From CAYPQL01 sp964412905 (GTDB lineage: Bacteria > Patescibacteriota > Minisyncoccia > JAHIHE01 > JAGLIN01), in the NCBI GenBank assembly GCA_964412905.1, contig CAYPQL010000003.1, positions 1 to 43,695 of the forward strand: DNA of 43,695 bases, written 5' to 3'. A program made the translations under genes and the position numbers. Below the pieces are notes generated by a model. It was given only the letters and a program-made list of their open reading frames with translations. It ran no database searches and was not told the origin of the DNA. Of the stretch, positions 23,463-32,049 are shown piece by piece. How positions within the stretch are numbered: the first letter of the stretch is position 1; each line of letters opens with the position of its first letter.

Positions 23463-24965
23463 ATGAACTACGGGATTAAAAATAATTTTTCCAATATCAT
23501 ATACATCGCAACCTTGCTGTTTTTTGTTTTTGTCATTTTCCTGCCGGCGGTTTATGTTTTGAGTTTTGCTGTTGGAGGAAAGTTTGTGATTTCAAGCGAA
23601 CTATTTTCCGCGCTGCGGATTTCTTTTTTGGTCGCGTTTATTGTGACGATTGTGAATTTGTTTTTTGGAATCGCGCTGGCTTGGGTTTTTGCGAGATCAA
23701 AAAGCAAATATAAAGTCTGGCTGGATAATTTGATTGACCTGCCTTTGATTATTCCGACCGCCGCTCTTGGTCTCTCGGTATATTTGTTTTGGGGCGAGTT
23801 TTGGCATATTGAAAAAGGGCTGGTTATGATAATCTTGCTCCATATAATTTTCACCATTCCTTATATGATCCGCTCCGTCTCGGCAGCCATTGAGCAAATC
23901 AATGAAACTTATAACGAGGCGGGCGCGACATTGGGAGCATCCCCATTTACTTTATTTAGAACGATAAACTTTCCTCTGTTCAAAGACAGTGTTGTCGTCG
24001 GTTCTCTTCTGTCTTTCACGAGAAGCTTGTCTGAAACCGGAGCGACGATGATGGTTGCCGGCGCCGCCGCGATGACCGCGCCCGTTTTTATCGTTAATCT
24101 AAAGCAAGGCGGAGACATTCCTCAAGCTGCGGTCGCCAGCATAATACTTATTGTGTCGGCTCTCTTAATTCTAATAACCGCCAAATTTTTAACAAGAAAA
24201 AAACATTTTAATTTTGAGGTTGTTTATCCGCGATTTGAAAAATCGCTGAGCAATTTGGGAAGTTTGAGAAATTTTATTTTGGGAATATTCCTTTTGCTTA
24301 TTATAATAATTCCGACTTTTTATATTATTTTTTATAATTTCGCGAATTTCAATCCCGTTTTTAATTCGCGGATTTTTCAAAGTTTTCTGGTTTCCTTCGG
24401 AATCGCTTTTTCCGTGACGCTGGTCGGCCTTATCTTCGCAATTCCTATGTCCTATTTTATCGCCAGAAGCAATAACATAAAGCTGGCGAGTTTGTTTGAA
24501 AATATGCACGACATCGTTCTTCTGGTGCCGACAAGCGCCTTGGGATTTTCACTGGCTATGTTTTGGGGAAAATTGAATTTTAATGAATTATTGATAATCG
24601 CTCTGAGCCATCTCAGCTTTACATTTCCGCTTCTCGTGAAACCCATAACCGCGGCGATAAAAAATGTTGATTATAAAATTGAAGAATCGGCTTTATGCCT
24701 CGGCGCGAGTTATCGCAAAGTTTTGACAACCATTCTTTTTCCTCTCATTTTGCCCGCGATAATCGCCGGGAGCATTATGGCTTTTATGCGGAGCCTTTCA
24801 GAAACCGGAGCCACTTTGGCAGTGAGCCATAATGTAAAAACGGTATCGGTTTTGATTGTGGACTTGGTTCAAAACGGACAAATTTCCGAAGCGGGATTTA
24901 TTTGTTTTATTCTGTTTATTATTACATTTGTGTTTTTGATAATGCTGAAAAAAACTAAAAATTGA
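23463..24965 (+). CDS. ABC transporter permease with two fused membrane domains
   Basis: A 500-residue permease of the ThiP/FbpB type, in which two permease halves are fused. About twelve hydrophobic helices are visible. Each half has an EAA loop that docks on the ATPase: EAGATLGASPFTLFRTINFP (~158-177) and ESALCLGASYRKVLTTILFP (~406-425), and each has a SLSETGAT motif. This architecture imports ferric iron, thiamine, sulfate/molybdate-like anions or related solutes. The ligand cannot be chosen because no substrate-binding protein is in the window. It forms a two-gene operon with the ATPase 65 nt downstream. Confidence 0.88.
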   Translation: MNYGIKNNFSNIIYIATLLFFVFVIFLPAVYVLSFAVGGKFVISSELFSALRISFLVAFIVTIVNLFFGIALAWVFARSKSKYKVWLDNLIDLPLIIPTAALGLSVYLFWGEFWHIEKGLVMIILLHIIFTIPYMIRSVSAAIEQINETYNEAGATLGASPFTLFRTINFPLFKDSVVVGSLLSFTRSLSETGATMMVAGAAAMTAPVFIVNLKQGGDIPQAAVASIILIVSALLILITAKFLTRKKHFNFEVVYPRFEKSLSNLGSLRNFILGIFLLLIIIIPTFYIIFYNFANFNPVFNSRIFQSFLVSFGIAFSVTLVGLIFAIPMSYFIARSNNIKLASLFENMHDIVLLVPTSALGFSLAMFWGKLNFNELLIIALSHLSFTFPLLVKPITAAIKNVDYKIEESALCLGASYRKVLTTILFPLILPAIIAGSIMAFMRSLSETGATLAVSHNVKTVSVLIVDLVQNGQISEAGFICFILFIITFVFLIMLKKTKN

Positions 24966-25029
24966 ATAACGAATTATGAATTATGAATTATGAATAACAA
25001 TACAACAATTTAACAATAATAATGTCATT

Positions 25030-26121
25030 ATGCCAAATATAGAACTTAAAAAAATTACCAAAAAATTCACCTCTATTAACGAGGTGACAAAGGGCGAGAT
25101 TATCACGGCTGTTGACGATGTAAATTTGAAAATCAAAAAACACAGCTATAACACTTTGTTGGGACCTTCCGGGTGCGGGAAGACGACATTGCTCCGCATA
25201 ATCGCCGGACTGGAAAAGCCTACGGAAGGAAAAATATTTTTTGATAAATCTGAGATAACCAAGATGCCGACTCAGGAAAGAAACATCGGATTTGTTTTTC
25301 AGGATTATTCCCTTTTTCCACATATGGACATTTGGCACAATGTGAGCTATGGGCCGATGGCAAGAAATAAATTCACGAAAGAAACGGAAAAATATATCCA
25401 TAACATCCTAAAAATGGTCAAGCTTGATGATAGAATAAACGCTTATCCAAGCGAGCTTTCAGGTGGAATGAAACAGAGAGTCGCTGTGGCGCGGGCGATT
25501 GCCACAAAATCGCCGCTGATGCTTTTGGACGAGCCGCTTGGCGCGCTGGACGCCCGAATCGGAACGGCTTTGCGGTATGATTTGATGAAACTGGTAAAAG
25601 AATACAAGCTCACCGCAATCCATGTCACGCATAATCAAGAGGAGGCGATGACGATTTCTGATAACATAATAATGATGAAAAGGGGAAAGATTATTCAAAC
25701 GGGAACGCCCAGAGAAATATATGAAAAGCCCAATTCAATTTTTTCCGCGTATTTTTTGGGGCGCTGCAATTTCTTTCGCGCTGAAATGCAAGACAAGAAT
25801 ACCGCCAAATTTCAGGATACAATAATTAAACTTCCCAAAGCTCATCAAAACAAAAAAGTTGTTTTGGGCGTGCGCTCTGAAAAAATCCATATAAACGGCG
25901 AATTAAAAAAAGAAAATATAAAAGGAGCGATTGAGTTTATAAATTTTCTCGGGGAGAAATGGCAGTATATAATTAAATTGCCGGACGGAACGGAAGTGAG
26001 CGCCTTGAAAAGAACGCCGCATAAGGCGAAAGTCGGAGAAAAAGTTTCTATCAGTTTTTTCCCCGAAAATATTTTAATATTTGACGAGCCTGAAGACTTT
26101 GAAGAAGAAAAATCAGTATGA
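25030..26121 (+). CDS. ABC transporter ATP-binding protein (FbpC/PotA type)
   Basis: ATPase of the importer encoded by the preceding permease. Walker A GPSGCGKTT (45-53), Q-loop FVFQDYSLFPHMD, signature LSGGMKQRVAVARA and Walker B LMLLDEPLGALDAR, with the switch His in AIHVTHNQEEA. The last ~110 residues form a TOBE-like regulatory domain (VLGVRSEKIHING, IEFINFLGEKWQYIIKLPDG). Length (363 aa) is typical. The upstream spacer contains repeated AATTATGAATTATG and ACAATTTAAC units rather than a Shine-Dalgarno site. Confidence 0.93.
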   Translation: MPNIELKKITKKFTSINEVTKGEIITAVDDVNLKIKKHSYNTLLGPSGCGKTTLLRIIAGLEKPTEGKIFFDKSEITKMPTQERNIGFVFQDYSLFPHMDIWHNVSYGPMARNKFTKETEKYIHNILKMVKLDDRINAYPSELSGGMKQRVAVARAIATKSPLMLLDEPLGALDARIGTALRYDLMKLVKEYKLTAIHVTHNQEEAMTISDNIIMMKRGKIIQTGTPREIYEKPNSIFSAYFLGRCNFFRAEMQDKNTAKFQDTIIKLPKAHQNKKVVLGVRSEKIHINGELKKENIKGAIEFINFLGEKWQYIIKLPDGTEVSALKRTPHKAKVGEKVSISFFPENILIFDEPEDFEEEKSV

Positions 26122-26169
26122 GGGGGATATTAGTATTAAGTATTTAATATCAAGTATTAAGGGTTTTTT

Positions 26170-26436
26170 ATGAACACAAACTTACTTCGCAAACTTAAAG
26201 CATGGAGAAACGGGACAGCTAGGAGAGAAATGGTTGAAAGTTTTCGCGTGCTTCCGAATAAGTCAATTGAAGATATCGCGAGAATGGAGCCGCAAACGAG
26301 GGAAGAATTGACGAGCATCAAGGGAATAAAAGACAGAAAATATTATAAATACGGGAAAGAAATTTTGAGTATTGTGAAGGAAAGCTTGATAGATAATAAA
26401 GCAAACGGCGGACGGCCGTTTTTTGAAAATAGTTGA
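26170..26436 (+). CDS. HRDC domain protein
   Basis: An 88-residue protein consisting almost entirely of one HRDC (helicase and RNase D C-terminal) domain: LRKLKAWRNGTARRE, FRVLPNKSIEDIARMEPQTR, EELTSIKGI. These domains bind nucleic acid. No helicase or nuclease domain is attached, and its 3' end overlaps the remnant of an exonuclease VII gene, so it may have been freed from a larger protein or act alone. Confidence 0.8.
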   Translation: MNTNLLRKLKAWRNGTARREMVESFRVLPNKSIEDIARMEPQTREELTSIKGIKDRKYYKYGKEILSIVKESLIDNKANGGRPFFENS

Positions 26437-26646
26437 AAATATAAATTACGCGACTGACACTCCGGAAAGACAGCTCAATCTTGGCTATAGCATTGTTTCT
26501 CTAGAAACGGAAAAATCATCAAAACCGTAAAACAAGTAAAAAAAGGCGATATTTTAAACATAAAACTTTCCGAAGGAAAAATCGAATCGGAGGAGAAGGG
26601 GGTTTTGAGGGAGCAGGGTAATAAAAGTTTTTATAAACTAAAATAA
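26437..26646 (+). pseudogene. xseA: Fragment of exonuclease VII large subunit C-terminus
   Basis: Frame one reads ATDTPERQLNLGYSIVSL, the conserved end-of-domain motif of XseA (SP...LxRGYSIV), and then runs into a stop. Frame two picks up NGKIIKTVKQVKKGDILNIK and LSEGKIESEE, the usual XseA tail, ending at TAA 26644-26646. The join requires a frameshift near 26506-26512. Only ~60 residues remain of a ~400-residue enzyme, so this is a relic. Confidence 0.7.
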
Positions 26647-26652
26647 TAATGT

Positions 26653-27463
26653 ATGACAATATTCACAAAAGAAATTTTAGAGAAAGCCGAAAATGAACAT
26701 TACAGATTTCAAACCGGATGTTATTTTTCAGATTCGCAAGAAGTTGAAGGAGCGCTTTTTTTATGGAGCAAAATTAAGGATTCGTATTGGAATTATGCGA
26801 CAAAAATTAACATTGGCGAGAAATATTTGGAAAAACTGATCAAGAAAATTATAGAATTTTATAAAAATAAAGGCAGAAAGCCAACTATATATTTTACGCC
26901 TTTTACAAAAATAAGAAATTTGCCAGAGCTTATCGAAAAATTTGGCTTCAAATCAAAATACAAAGATGCTTGGATGTTTTATGAAGGCGCTGAACCGAAA
27001 TTTGAGATGCCAGAAAATTTCACAATAAAGCCAGTTGAAACTGAAAAAGAAATGAAAGTCTTTACTGATATTTTTAGGCAGTCTTATGGGGGGGGCTACA
27101 TCAGACGAGCCTTACGGAGCATTGCCAAAAGAATATAGCGAATGTATTTTTGAATCATTTTCAAGACTACAAAAAAATAAAAATGTGATTCATTATTTAG
27201 GAATTTTAAACAACGAACCAGTTGGCATTGCAACATTAATTTATTCAGGAGAATTTGGCTGTATATTTAATGTAGGGACAAACCCTGTTTATAGAAAAAA
27301 AGGAATGGGTAAAGCTTTAACTTTGAATGCGGTTACCGATGCAATAAAAAATAGAGCAAACATTATTTTTTTACAAACAGAGCAGGGAAGTTTCAATGAA
27401 AAATATTACACAAAACTCGGCTTTTCAACTAAATTTATCGGAGAGGGGTTTGTTTTGGAGTAA
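26653..27463 (+). pseudogene. GNAT acetyltransferase split at a G8 tract
   Basis: Two frames, 26653-27138 and ~27086-27463, join into one ~270-residue protein if one G is removed from the run of eight G at 27088-27095: ...FRQSYGG then ATSDEPYGALPKEY. The C-terminal half is a clear GNAT domain, with the acetyl-CoA-binding segment GTNPVYRKKGMGKALTLNAV and the end LQTEQGSFNEKYYTKLGF. The N-terminal half is GNAT-like (KFGFKSKYKDAWMFYEG). Substrate unknown. The G8 tract is striking in an AT-rich genome; it could be a phase-variable switch or a sequencing error. Confidence 0.75.
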
Positions 27464-27519
27464 TACTTTGAAATAAAGAATTCAATTTAATGTTTATGCT
27501 AAGCCATTTTATAAACCTC

Positions 27520-27547
27520 CAGTATGATATTAGGTAATATCATACTG
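27520..27547. repeat. Perfect palindrome after the GNAT gene
   Basis: CAGTATGATATTA (27520-27532) and TAATATCATACTG (27535-27547) pair perfectly over 13 bp around GG. It resembles the ATGATAAT palindromes in place and style but differs in sequence. Confidence 0.7.
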
Positions 27548-27603
27548 TTTGGAATTAAGACAGTATCGTAAATATTATTTTATAATATTGTATTTCTAAA
27601 CAC

Positions 27604-27633
27604 AAAAAACGGATTTCTCAATCCGTTTTTTTT
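27604..27633. terminator. Bidirectional terminator between the GNAT gene and prfA
   Basis: AAAAAACGGATT (27604-27615) pairs with AATCCGTTTTTT (27620-27631) around TCTC. It serves the converging transcripts from both sides. Confidence 0.9.
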
Positions 27634-27656
27634 GTAAGAATATTTCTCAGATTCAT

Positions 27657-28721
27657 CTATTCGCTCTTCTGTTTTTTCTCCAAATCGGCTTGTTGTAAAG
27701 ATGAGATAATATCATTAAGATTTCCTTCAAGGACGGTTTCAATTTCGTGCCAGCTTTGTTTAATTCTATGGTCGGTGATTCGGTCTTGGGGGAAATTGTA
27801 AGTCCTGATTTTTTCGCTTCGGTCGCCGGTGCCGATTTGGTTTTTTCTGGCGCCGGATTCTTCCTTTTCTCTTTTTTCTTCTTCCGCCGCCAAAAGTCTG
27901 GAACGCAAAATTTGCATGGCCTTAACTTTGTTTTTGAGCTGGGATTTTTCGTCTTGGCAGGAAATGACAATTCCGCTGGGAAGGTGGGTGATGCGGACGG
28001 CTGAATCGGTTGTGTTCACGCTTTGCCCGCCGGGTCCGGAAGAGCGGAACACATCGATTTTCAAATCCTCGTTTTTGATTGCGATTTCCGTTTCTTCCGC
28101 TTGAGGCAGAACCACGACGGTCGCCGTTGAAGTGTGCACCCGCCCTTGTTTTTCCGTTTCGGGAACTCTTTGGACTCTATGGACTCCGCTTTCATATTTC
28201 ATTTTTGAATATACATTTTGCCCGTTTATTTCAAAAATAAGCTCTTTAATTCCGCCGATGGATGTTTTGCTGGAGTTTAAAATCACGGTTTTCCAATTGT
28301 TATTTTCCGCGAATTTAGCATACATTCGCCAAAGTTGGGACGCAAAAAGCGCCGCCTCGTCTCCTCCCGCGCCAGCCCTGATTTCCACGATCGCGTCTTT
28401 TTCGTTCTTCGGATCTTTGGGAATTATCAAAAGTTGAATTTCTTTTTCCAGTTTTTCTTTTTTATTTCCCAATTTTTCATTTTCTTCGGTTGCCATTATT
28501 TTCAACTCTTCATCATTTTCGTTTTTTATAATGTCGCTATTTTCTTGAATAGTTTTTTCTAAAGCCAAAAGCTGTTCATATTTATCTACGACTTCTTCAA
28601 GAGCGCTTTGCCTTTTGCTGAGAGTTTTGAATTTTTTCAAATCAGAAACAGTCCCGGCCTCGCTGAGCTGTTTCGTGATTTCCTCGTATTCTTTTTTTAG
28701 CTTTTCCAGTTTGGTTTTCAT
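27657..28721 (-). CDS. prfA: Peptide chain release factor 1
   Basis: Reads UAA and UAG stops and triggers peptide release. The GGQ motif is at residues 231-233 within RSSGPGGQSVNTTDSAVRIT; the codon-recognition PxT motif appears as PET (187-189), the RF1 type rather than RF2's SPF. HTSTATVVVLP precedes it. Length (354 aa) is normal. It follows rpmE on the minus strand, a common bacterial pairing. Confidence 0.96.
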   Translation of the reverse strand: MKTKLEKLKKEYEEITKQLSEAGTVSDLKKFKTLSKRQSALEEVVDKYEQLLALEKTIQENSDIIKNENDEELKIMATEENEKLGNKKEKLEKEIQLLIIPKDPKNEKDAIVEIRAGAGGDEAALFASQLWRMYAKFAENNNWKTVILNSSKTSIGGIKELIFEINGQNVYSKMKYESGVHRVQRVPETEKQGRVHTSTATVVVLPQAEETEIAIKNEDLKIDVFRSSGPGGQSVNTTDSAVRITHLPSGIVISCQDEKSQLKNKVKAMQILRSRLLAAEEEKREKEESGARKNQIGTGDRSEKIRTYNFPQDRITDHRIKQSWHEIETVLEGNLNDIISSLQQADLEKKQKSE

Positions 28722-28855
28722 GATAATAGTAATTGGTAATTGGTAATTTGTAATTAGTAATTAGGAATTCGGCTTGTTTTTATAAAATCAGCCCCCTTGC
28801 TTATAATTTATTGAAAAATAAAAAATAAACAAAAGAGGCTGATGTAAAAGTCCGG

Positions 28856-29182
28856 CTATTTTTCGTTTTTGCTTTTCGTTTCAACTTCGCTTTTTACATT
28901 CGCCAGTTTGTTCGTCGCTTCAATTTTCTTTTCTGATTTCTGGGCGTACTTTTCCTTTTTTGTCCTTATCGCGGGACTTTTGCTTTTCTTGTTCACCAAA
29001 TTTTGAAATCTCTCAACTCTTCCCGTAGAGTCCACTATTTTTTGTTTTCCGGTATAAGCGGGATGGCAAGCGCCGCAAACTTCAACGCTGATTTCAGTTA
29101 AAGCTGACTTTGTCGCAAAAGCGTTTCCGCAGACGCATTTCACGCTACAATCGCCGTATTTTGGATGTATTCCTTTTTTCAT
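28856..29182 (-). CDS. rpmE: 50S ribosomal protein L31 with a long C-terminal tail
   Basis: The L31 core (residues 1-~70) has [20 protein letters not shown] and the zinc ligands C16, C18, C36 and C39 ([25 protein letters not shown]), the zinc-containing form. At 108 residues it is ~35 longer than usual; the tail is lysine- and glutamate-rich and probably disordered. Upstream of prfA in the same direction. The 134-nt spacer to prfA contains repeated GTAATTGGTAATT units. Confidence 0.95.
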   Translation of the reverse strand: MKKGIHPKYGDCSVKCVCGNAFATKSALTEISVEVCGACHPAYTGKQKIVDSTGRVERFQNLVNKKSKSPAIRTKKEKYAQKSEKKIEATNKLANVKSEVETKSKNEK

Positions 29183-29311
29183 GTTTTTTAGATAAAATTA
29201 AGTTAAAAAATCACACTTATTAAGCGCAAATAGATTCTAGCAGGGATTTTTGTTTTTGGCAAATTAATTTCAAAGAATTCCAAGATGTTTATATGTTTAG
29301 ATGATTTTCTC

Positions 29312-29515
29312 TTGCCATATTTGAATTTTATGTTATACTGCTTTCTAGCATTAAGGTTGTTTAAAAAGCCTTGATATTTTAATTAATTAAATTCGCCAAA
29401 ATTTGGCGGGTTTGGCGGGGCGTTGAAAAGGCGAATAGCTTTGTTTGAATGAGAATAGCAAATTTATTTGCGTTCAAATTAATGTCTGCCAAAATAAAAG
29501 AAAGGTAAAAAAACA
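29312..29515 (+). promoter_or_regulatory. Promoter and structured leader of rpsB-tsf
   Basis: TTGCCA (29312-29317), 16-nt spacer and extended -10 TGTTATACT (29331-29339). The ~170-nt leader can form CGCCAAA/TTTGGCG (near 29393-29407) and a nested hairpin TTTGAA...GCAAAT/ATTTGC...TTCAAA (near 29444-29484). GAAAGGT precedes the ATG. Autogenous control by S2 is known in other bacteria through a structured leader; whether this leader does the same is inference. Confidence 0.55.
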
Positions 29516-30235
29516 ATGGATATTAAAAAAAGCGGGAATGAAGAAGTGAGCATGATGAATATGTTGAAGGCAGGAGTTCATTTTGGGCATAAAAAAGCCA
29601 AAAAACATCCGAAAATGAACCAGTATATTTATACCGTGAGGAACAGTATAAATATCATAGACCTTGGCAAGACCATGACAAAGCTGAATGAAGCTCTTAA
29701 TTTCGCAAAGGATGTTGCGTCCAAAGGAGGAATTATTCTTTTTGTAGGCACGAAAAGGCAGGCGAAAAAAATTGTCAAAGAAGAGGCTGAAAGATGCGGA
29801 ATGCCTTATGTTTCGGAAAGATGGCTTGGCGGCACATTTACGAATTTTGAAAAAATCTCCGGCAGCATAAAGCGATTGGAAAAAATGGCGGCGGAAAAAG
29901 AAAGCGGAGAGCTGGAAAAGAAATATAATAAAAAAGAAAGATTGGAAATAGACAGAGAAATCAAAAGAATTGAGAAGAAATTCGGCGGAATCAAGACTAT
30001 GAAAAAACTTCCGGAAGCCGTTTTTGTAATTGACATAAAAGAAGAAGAGACGGCCATAATGGAATCAAGTTCAAAAAAGATTTTCATAATTGCCGTTACG
30101 GATACGAATGCGGATCCCAGCCTGGTTGATTACCCAATTCCTTCCAACGATGACGCGGTTGGAGCGATTAAATTGATAACAAAAGCCATCGCTGACGCGG
30201 TGATTGAGGGTAAAAACAAGATAGGAATTAAATAA
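29516..30235 (+). CDS. rpsB: 30S ribosomal protein S2
   Basis: Late-binding small-subunit protein that helps recruit S1 and mRNA where S1 is present. The sequence has MLKAGVHFGHKKAKKHPKMN, YIYTVRNSINIIDLGKT, LFVGTKRQAKKIV, MPYVSERWLGGTFTNF and the end AVTDTNADPSLVDYPIPSND. Length (239 aa) is normal. Followed by tsf, the usual partner. Confidence 0.97.
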   Translation: MDIKKSGNEEVSMMNMLKAGVHFGHKKAKKHPKMNQYIYTVRNSINIIDLGKTMTKLNEALNFAKDVASKGGIILFVGTKRQAKKIVKEEAERCGMPYVSERWLGGTFTNFEKISGSIKRLEKMAAEKESGELEKKYNKKERLEIDREIKRIEKKFGGIKTMKKLPEAVFVIDIKEEETAIMESSSKKIFIIAVTDTNADPSLVDYPIPSNDDAVGAIKLITKAIADAVIEGKNKIGIK

Positions 30236-30325
30236 TATAAGAGAAACTGGAAACTGATTGGTGGTTGCATAAGTTTTTTGAATAAAAAAATTATGTTTAA
30301 ATGTTTATATGCTAAAATGAATACT

Positions 30326-30910
30326 ATGATTACGGCTCAAGAAGTAAAAAATTTAAGGGATCGCACGGGGGTGAGCATGATGCAGTGCAAGAAGGCTCTT
30401 GAAGAAAGCGCCGGCGATGTTGAAAAAGCGATAAAGATTTTGCAGAAAAGCGGATCAAAAGTCGCGGACAAAAAATGCGGCAGAGGAACCGTTGAAGGTT
30501 ATATAGGCTCGTATATTCACAGCAACGGGAAGGTCGGAGTTTTGGTTGAAGTGGGCTGCGAAACTGATTTTGTCGCCAGAAATGAAGAATTCAAAGAACT
30601 TGCCCATGATTTGGCTATGCATATCGCGGCGAGCAATCCGAAATATGTAAGCTGCGACGAGATAAATCCGGAAGAGATAAAAACCAAAAAAGAAGAATTG
30701 CTTGAAGAAACCAAAAAAGAAAATAAGCCGGAGAATATTCTGGATAAAATAGTTGAAGGAAAGGCCAAAAAACATTTTGATGAAGCCTGCCTGTTGACTC
30801 AAGTGTTCGTAAAAAATTCGGAATTTACCGTCGGGCAGCTGATAACGGAAAAAATCGCAAAGCTGGGAGAAAATATAAAAGTGAAAAGGTTTATGAGGTT
30901 TGAAATATGA
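30326..30910 (+). CDS. tsf: Elongation factor Ts (short form)
   Basis: Nucleotide exchange factor for EF-Tu. The ATG at 30326 is chosen because it puts MITAQEVKNLRDRTGVSMMQ at the N-terminus, as in the family (UBA-like domain); in-frame starts at 30317 and 30278 would add non-conserved residues. TDFVARNEEF and the GCETDF motif mark the core. At 194 residues it is much shorter than E. coli EF-Ts (283), having one core subdomain, as in chloroplast/CPR-like short forms. It lies 90 nt after rpsB. Confidence 0.93.
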   Translation: MITAQEVKNLRDRTGVSMMQCKKALEESAGDVEKAIKILQKSGSKVADKKCGRGTVEGYIGSYIHSNGKVGVLVEVGCETDFVARNEEFKELAHDLAMHIAASNPKYVSCDEINPEEIKTKKEELLEETKKENKPENILDKIVEGKAKKHFDEACLLTQVFVKNSEFTVGQLITEKIAKLGENIKVKRFMRFEI

Positions 30911-30945
30911 TAGAGCGTATCTTGAATTATGAAATGCAACAAAAG

Positions 30946-31058
30946 TGTCATTTCGAACGCCTCGTGAGAAATCTATAAACAATAGTATGCAAAAAGAATA
31001 GCTAATTTAAATATGGCTTTTAGATCTCTCAATCGCTGATGCTCATTTCGAGATGACA
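30946..31058. repeat. Intergenic inverted-repeat element (TGTCAT family, copy 3)
   Basis: TGTCATTTCGAA (30946-30957) and TTCGAGATGACA (31047-31058) are inverted ends matching at 11 of 12 positions. No ORF. Compare 3840-3985 and 8573-8654. Confidence 0.6.
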
Positions 31059-31109
31059 AGCTAAAAATTATATAGACAAGTTTTAAAATTTAGCAATTCA
31101 ATACGATTT

Positions 31110-31895
31110 ATGAAAATAAGCGCAAAAATATTTCCTTTGGACAATTCGCGCGTGTTTGATTCCGGAAACTGGAGCGTGAAAGAGGGAGACATTGTCATCG
31201 TTGATATTGATTCTGGCTCGGAAAGCGCGGTGGTTGAGAAAATAAACATCAAAAGCGAAGGAGAGCTTCCCGCCATAGCGCGAAAAGCGACATCCATTGA
31301 TCTGGAAACAATAGAAAAAAACGAAAAAAAAAGAGCGGAAGCGGTGAATGATTGCAAAGCTATGGTTAGTGAAAGAGGATTGGCGATGAAAATTGTTGAC
31401 GCTCATTTTAGTTTTGACGGAGGAAGGATCACCTTTTCTTTTATCGCGGAAAAAAGAGTTGACTTTCGCGATCTGGTGAAAAATCTTTCCAAGAAATTTC
31501 AGCGATCCATAAGATTGCAGCAAGTCGGATCAAGAGACGAGGCAAGGCAAAAAGGGGGATTTGGCGGATGCGGGAGGGAATTGTGTTGCATAAAATTTTC
31601 AGGCAGTTTGAAAAGCGTTACGACGGAAGATGTAAGGGCTCAGCAAATGGGGCAAAGAGGGAGCGACAGGCTCTCGGGATTATGCGGGAGGCTTAAATGC
31701 TGCTTGGGTTTTGAGGCCGAACATTACAGGGAAAATTTGGCAAAAATGCCGGGGCGCGGAGAAAAGTTTTTGGTTGAAGGCAAGGTCGGAAGGGTTGTTG
31801 ATCTAAATGTGCTGGCGAACGAAGTCGTTGTTGAATTTGAAGATAAGGTCAAAAAGAAAGTTCACATCAGCGAATTAAAAACCGTAAAAACATAA
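31110..31895 (+). CDS. PSP1 domain protein (RicT/YaaT-like)
   Basis: PSP1 C-terminal-domain protein related to B. subtilis RicT, which in a complex with RicA and RicF carries iron-sulfur clusters and affects RNA processing. Two Cys clusters match the family: GGCGRELCC (C154, C159, C160) and LCGRLKCCLGFE (C192, C197, C198). Length (261 aa) is normal. RicA and RicF are not in the window, so whether the complex exists here is unknown. The spacer before it contains the third TGTCAT element. Confidence 0.88.
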   Translation: MKISAKIFPLDNSRVFDSGNWSVKEGDIVIVDIDSGSESAVVEKINIKSEGELPAIARKATSIDLETIEKNEKKRAEAVNDCKAMVSERGLAMKIVDAHFSFDGGRITFSFIAEKRVDFRDLVKNLSKKFQRSIRLQQVGSRDEARQKGGFGGCGRELCCIKFSGSLKSVTTEDVRAQQMGQRGSDRLSGLCGRLKCCLGFEAEHYRENLAKMPGRGEKFLVEGKVGRVVDLNVLANEVVVEFEDKVKKKVHISELKTVKT

Positions 31896-32049
31896 AGATA
31901 CAATAACCAAGAAACAAGGATATTTATCCGCCGATAGGCAGGCAAACAAATTTTCCGTCCAAGACGGACCAGCCTAGGGATGGCAAAATCCAATAATCAA
32001 ATTTCAACTTTGTTTGATCGGGGATTATAAAATATAAAAAAACAAAAAT

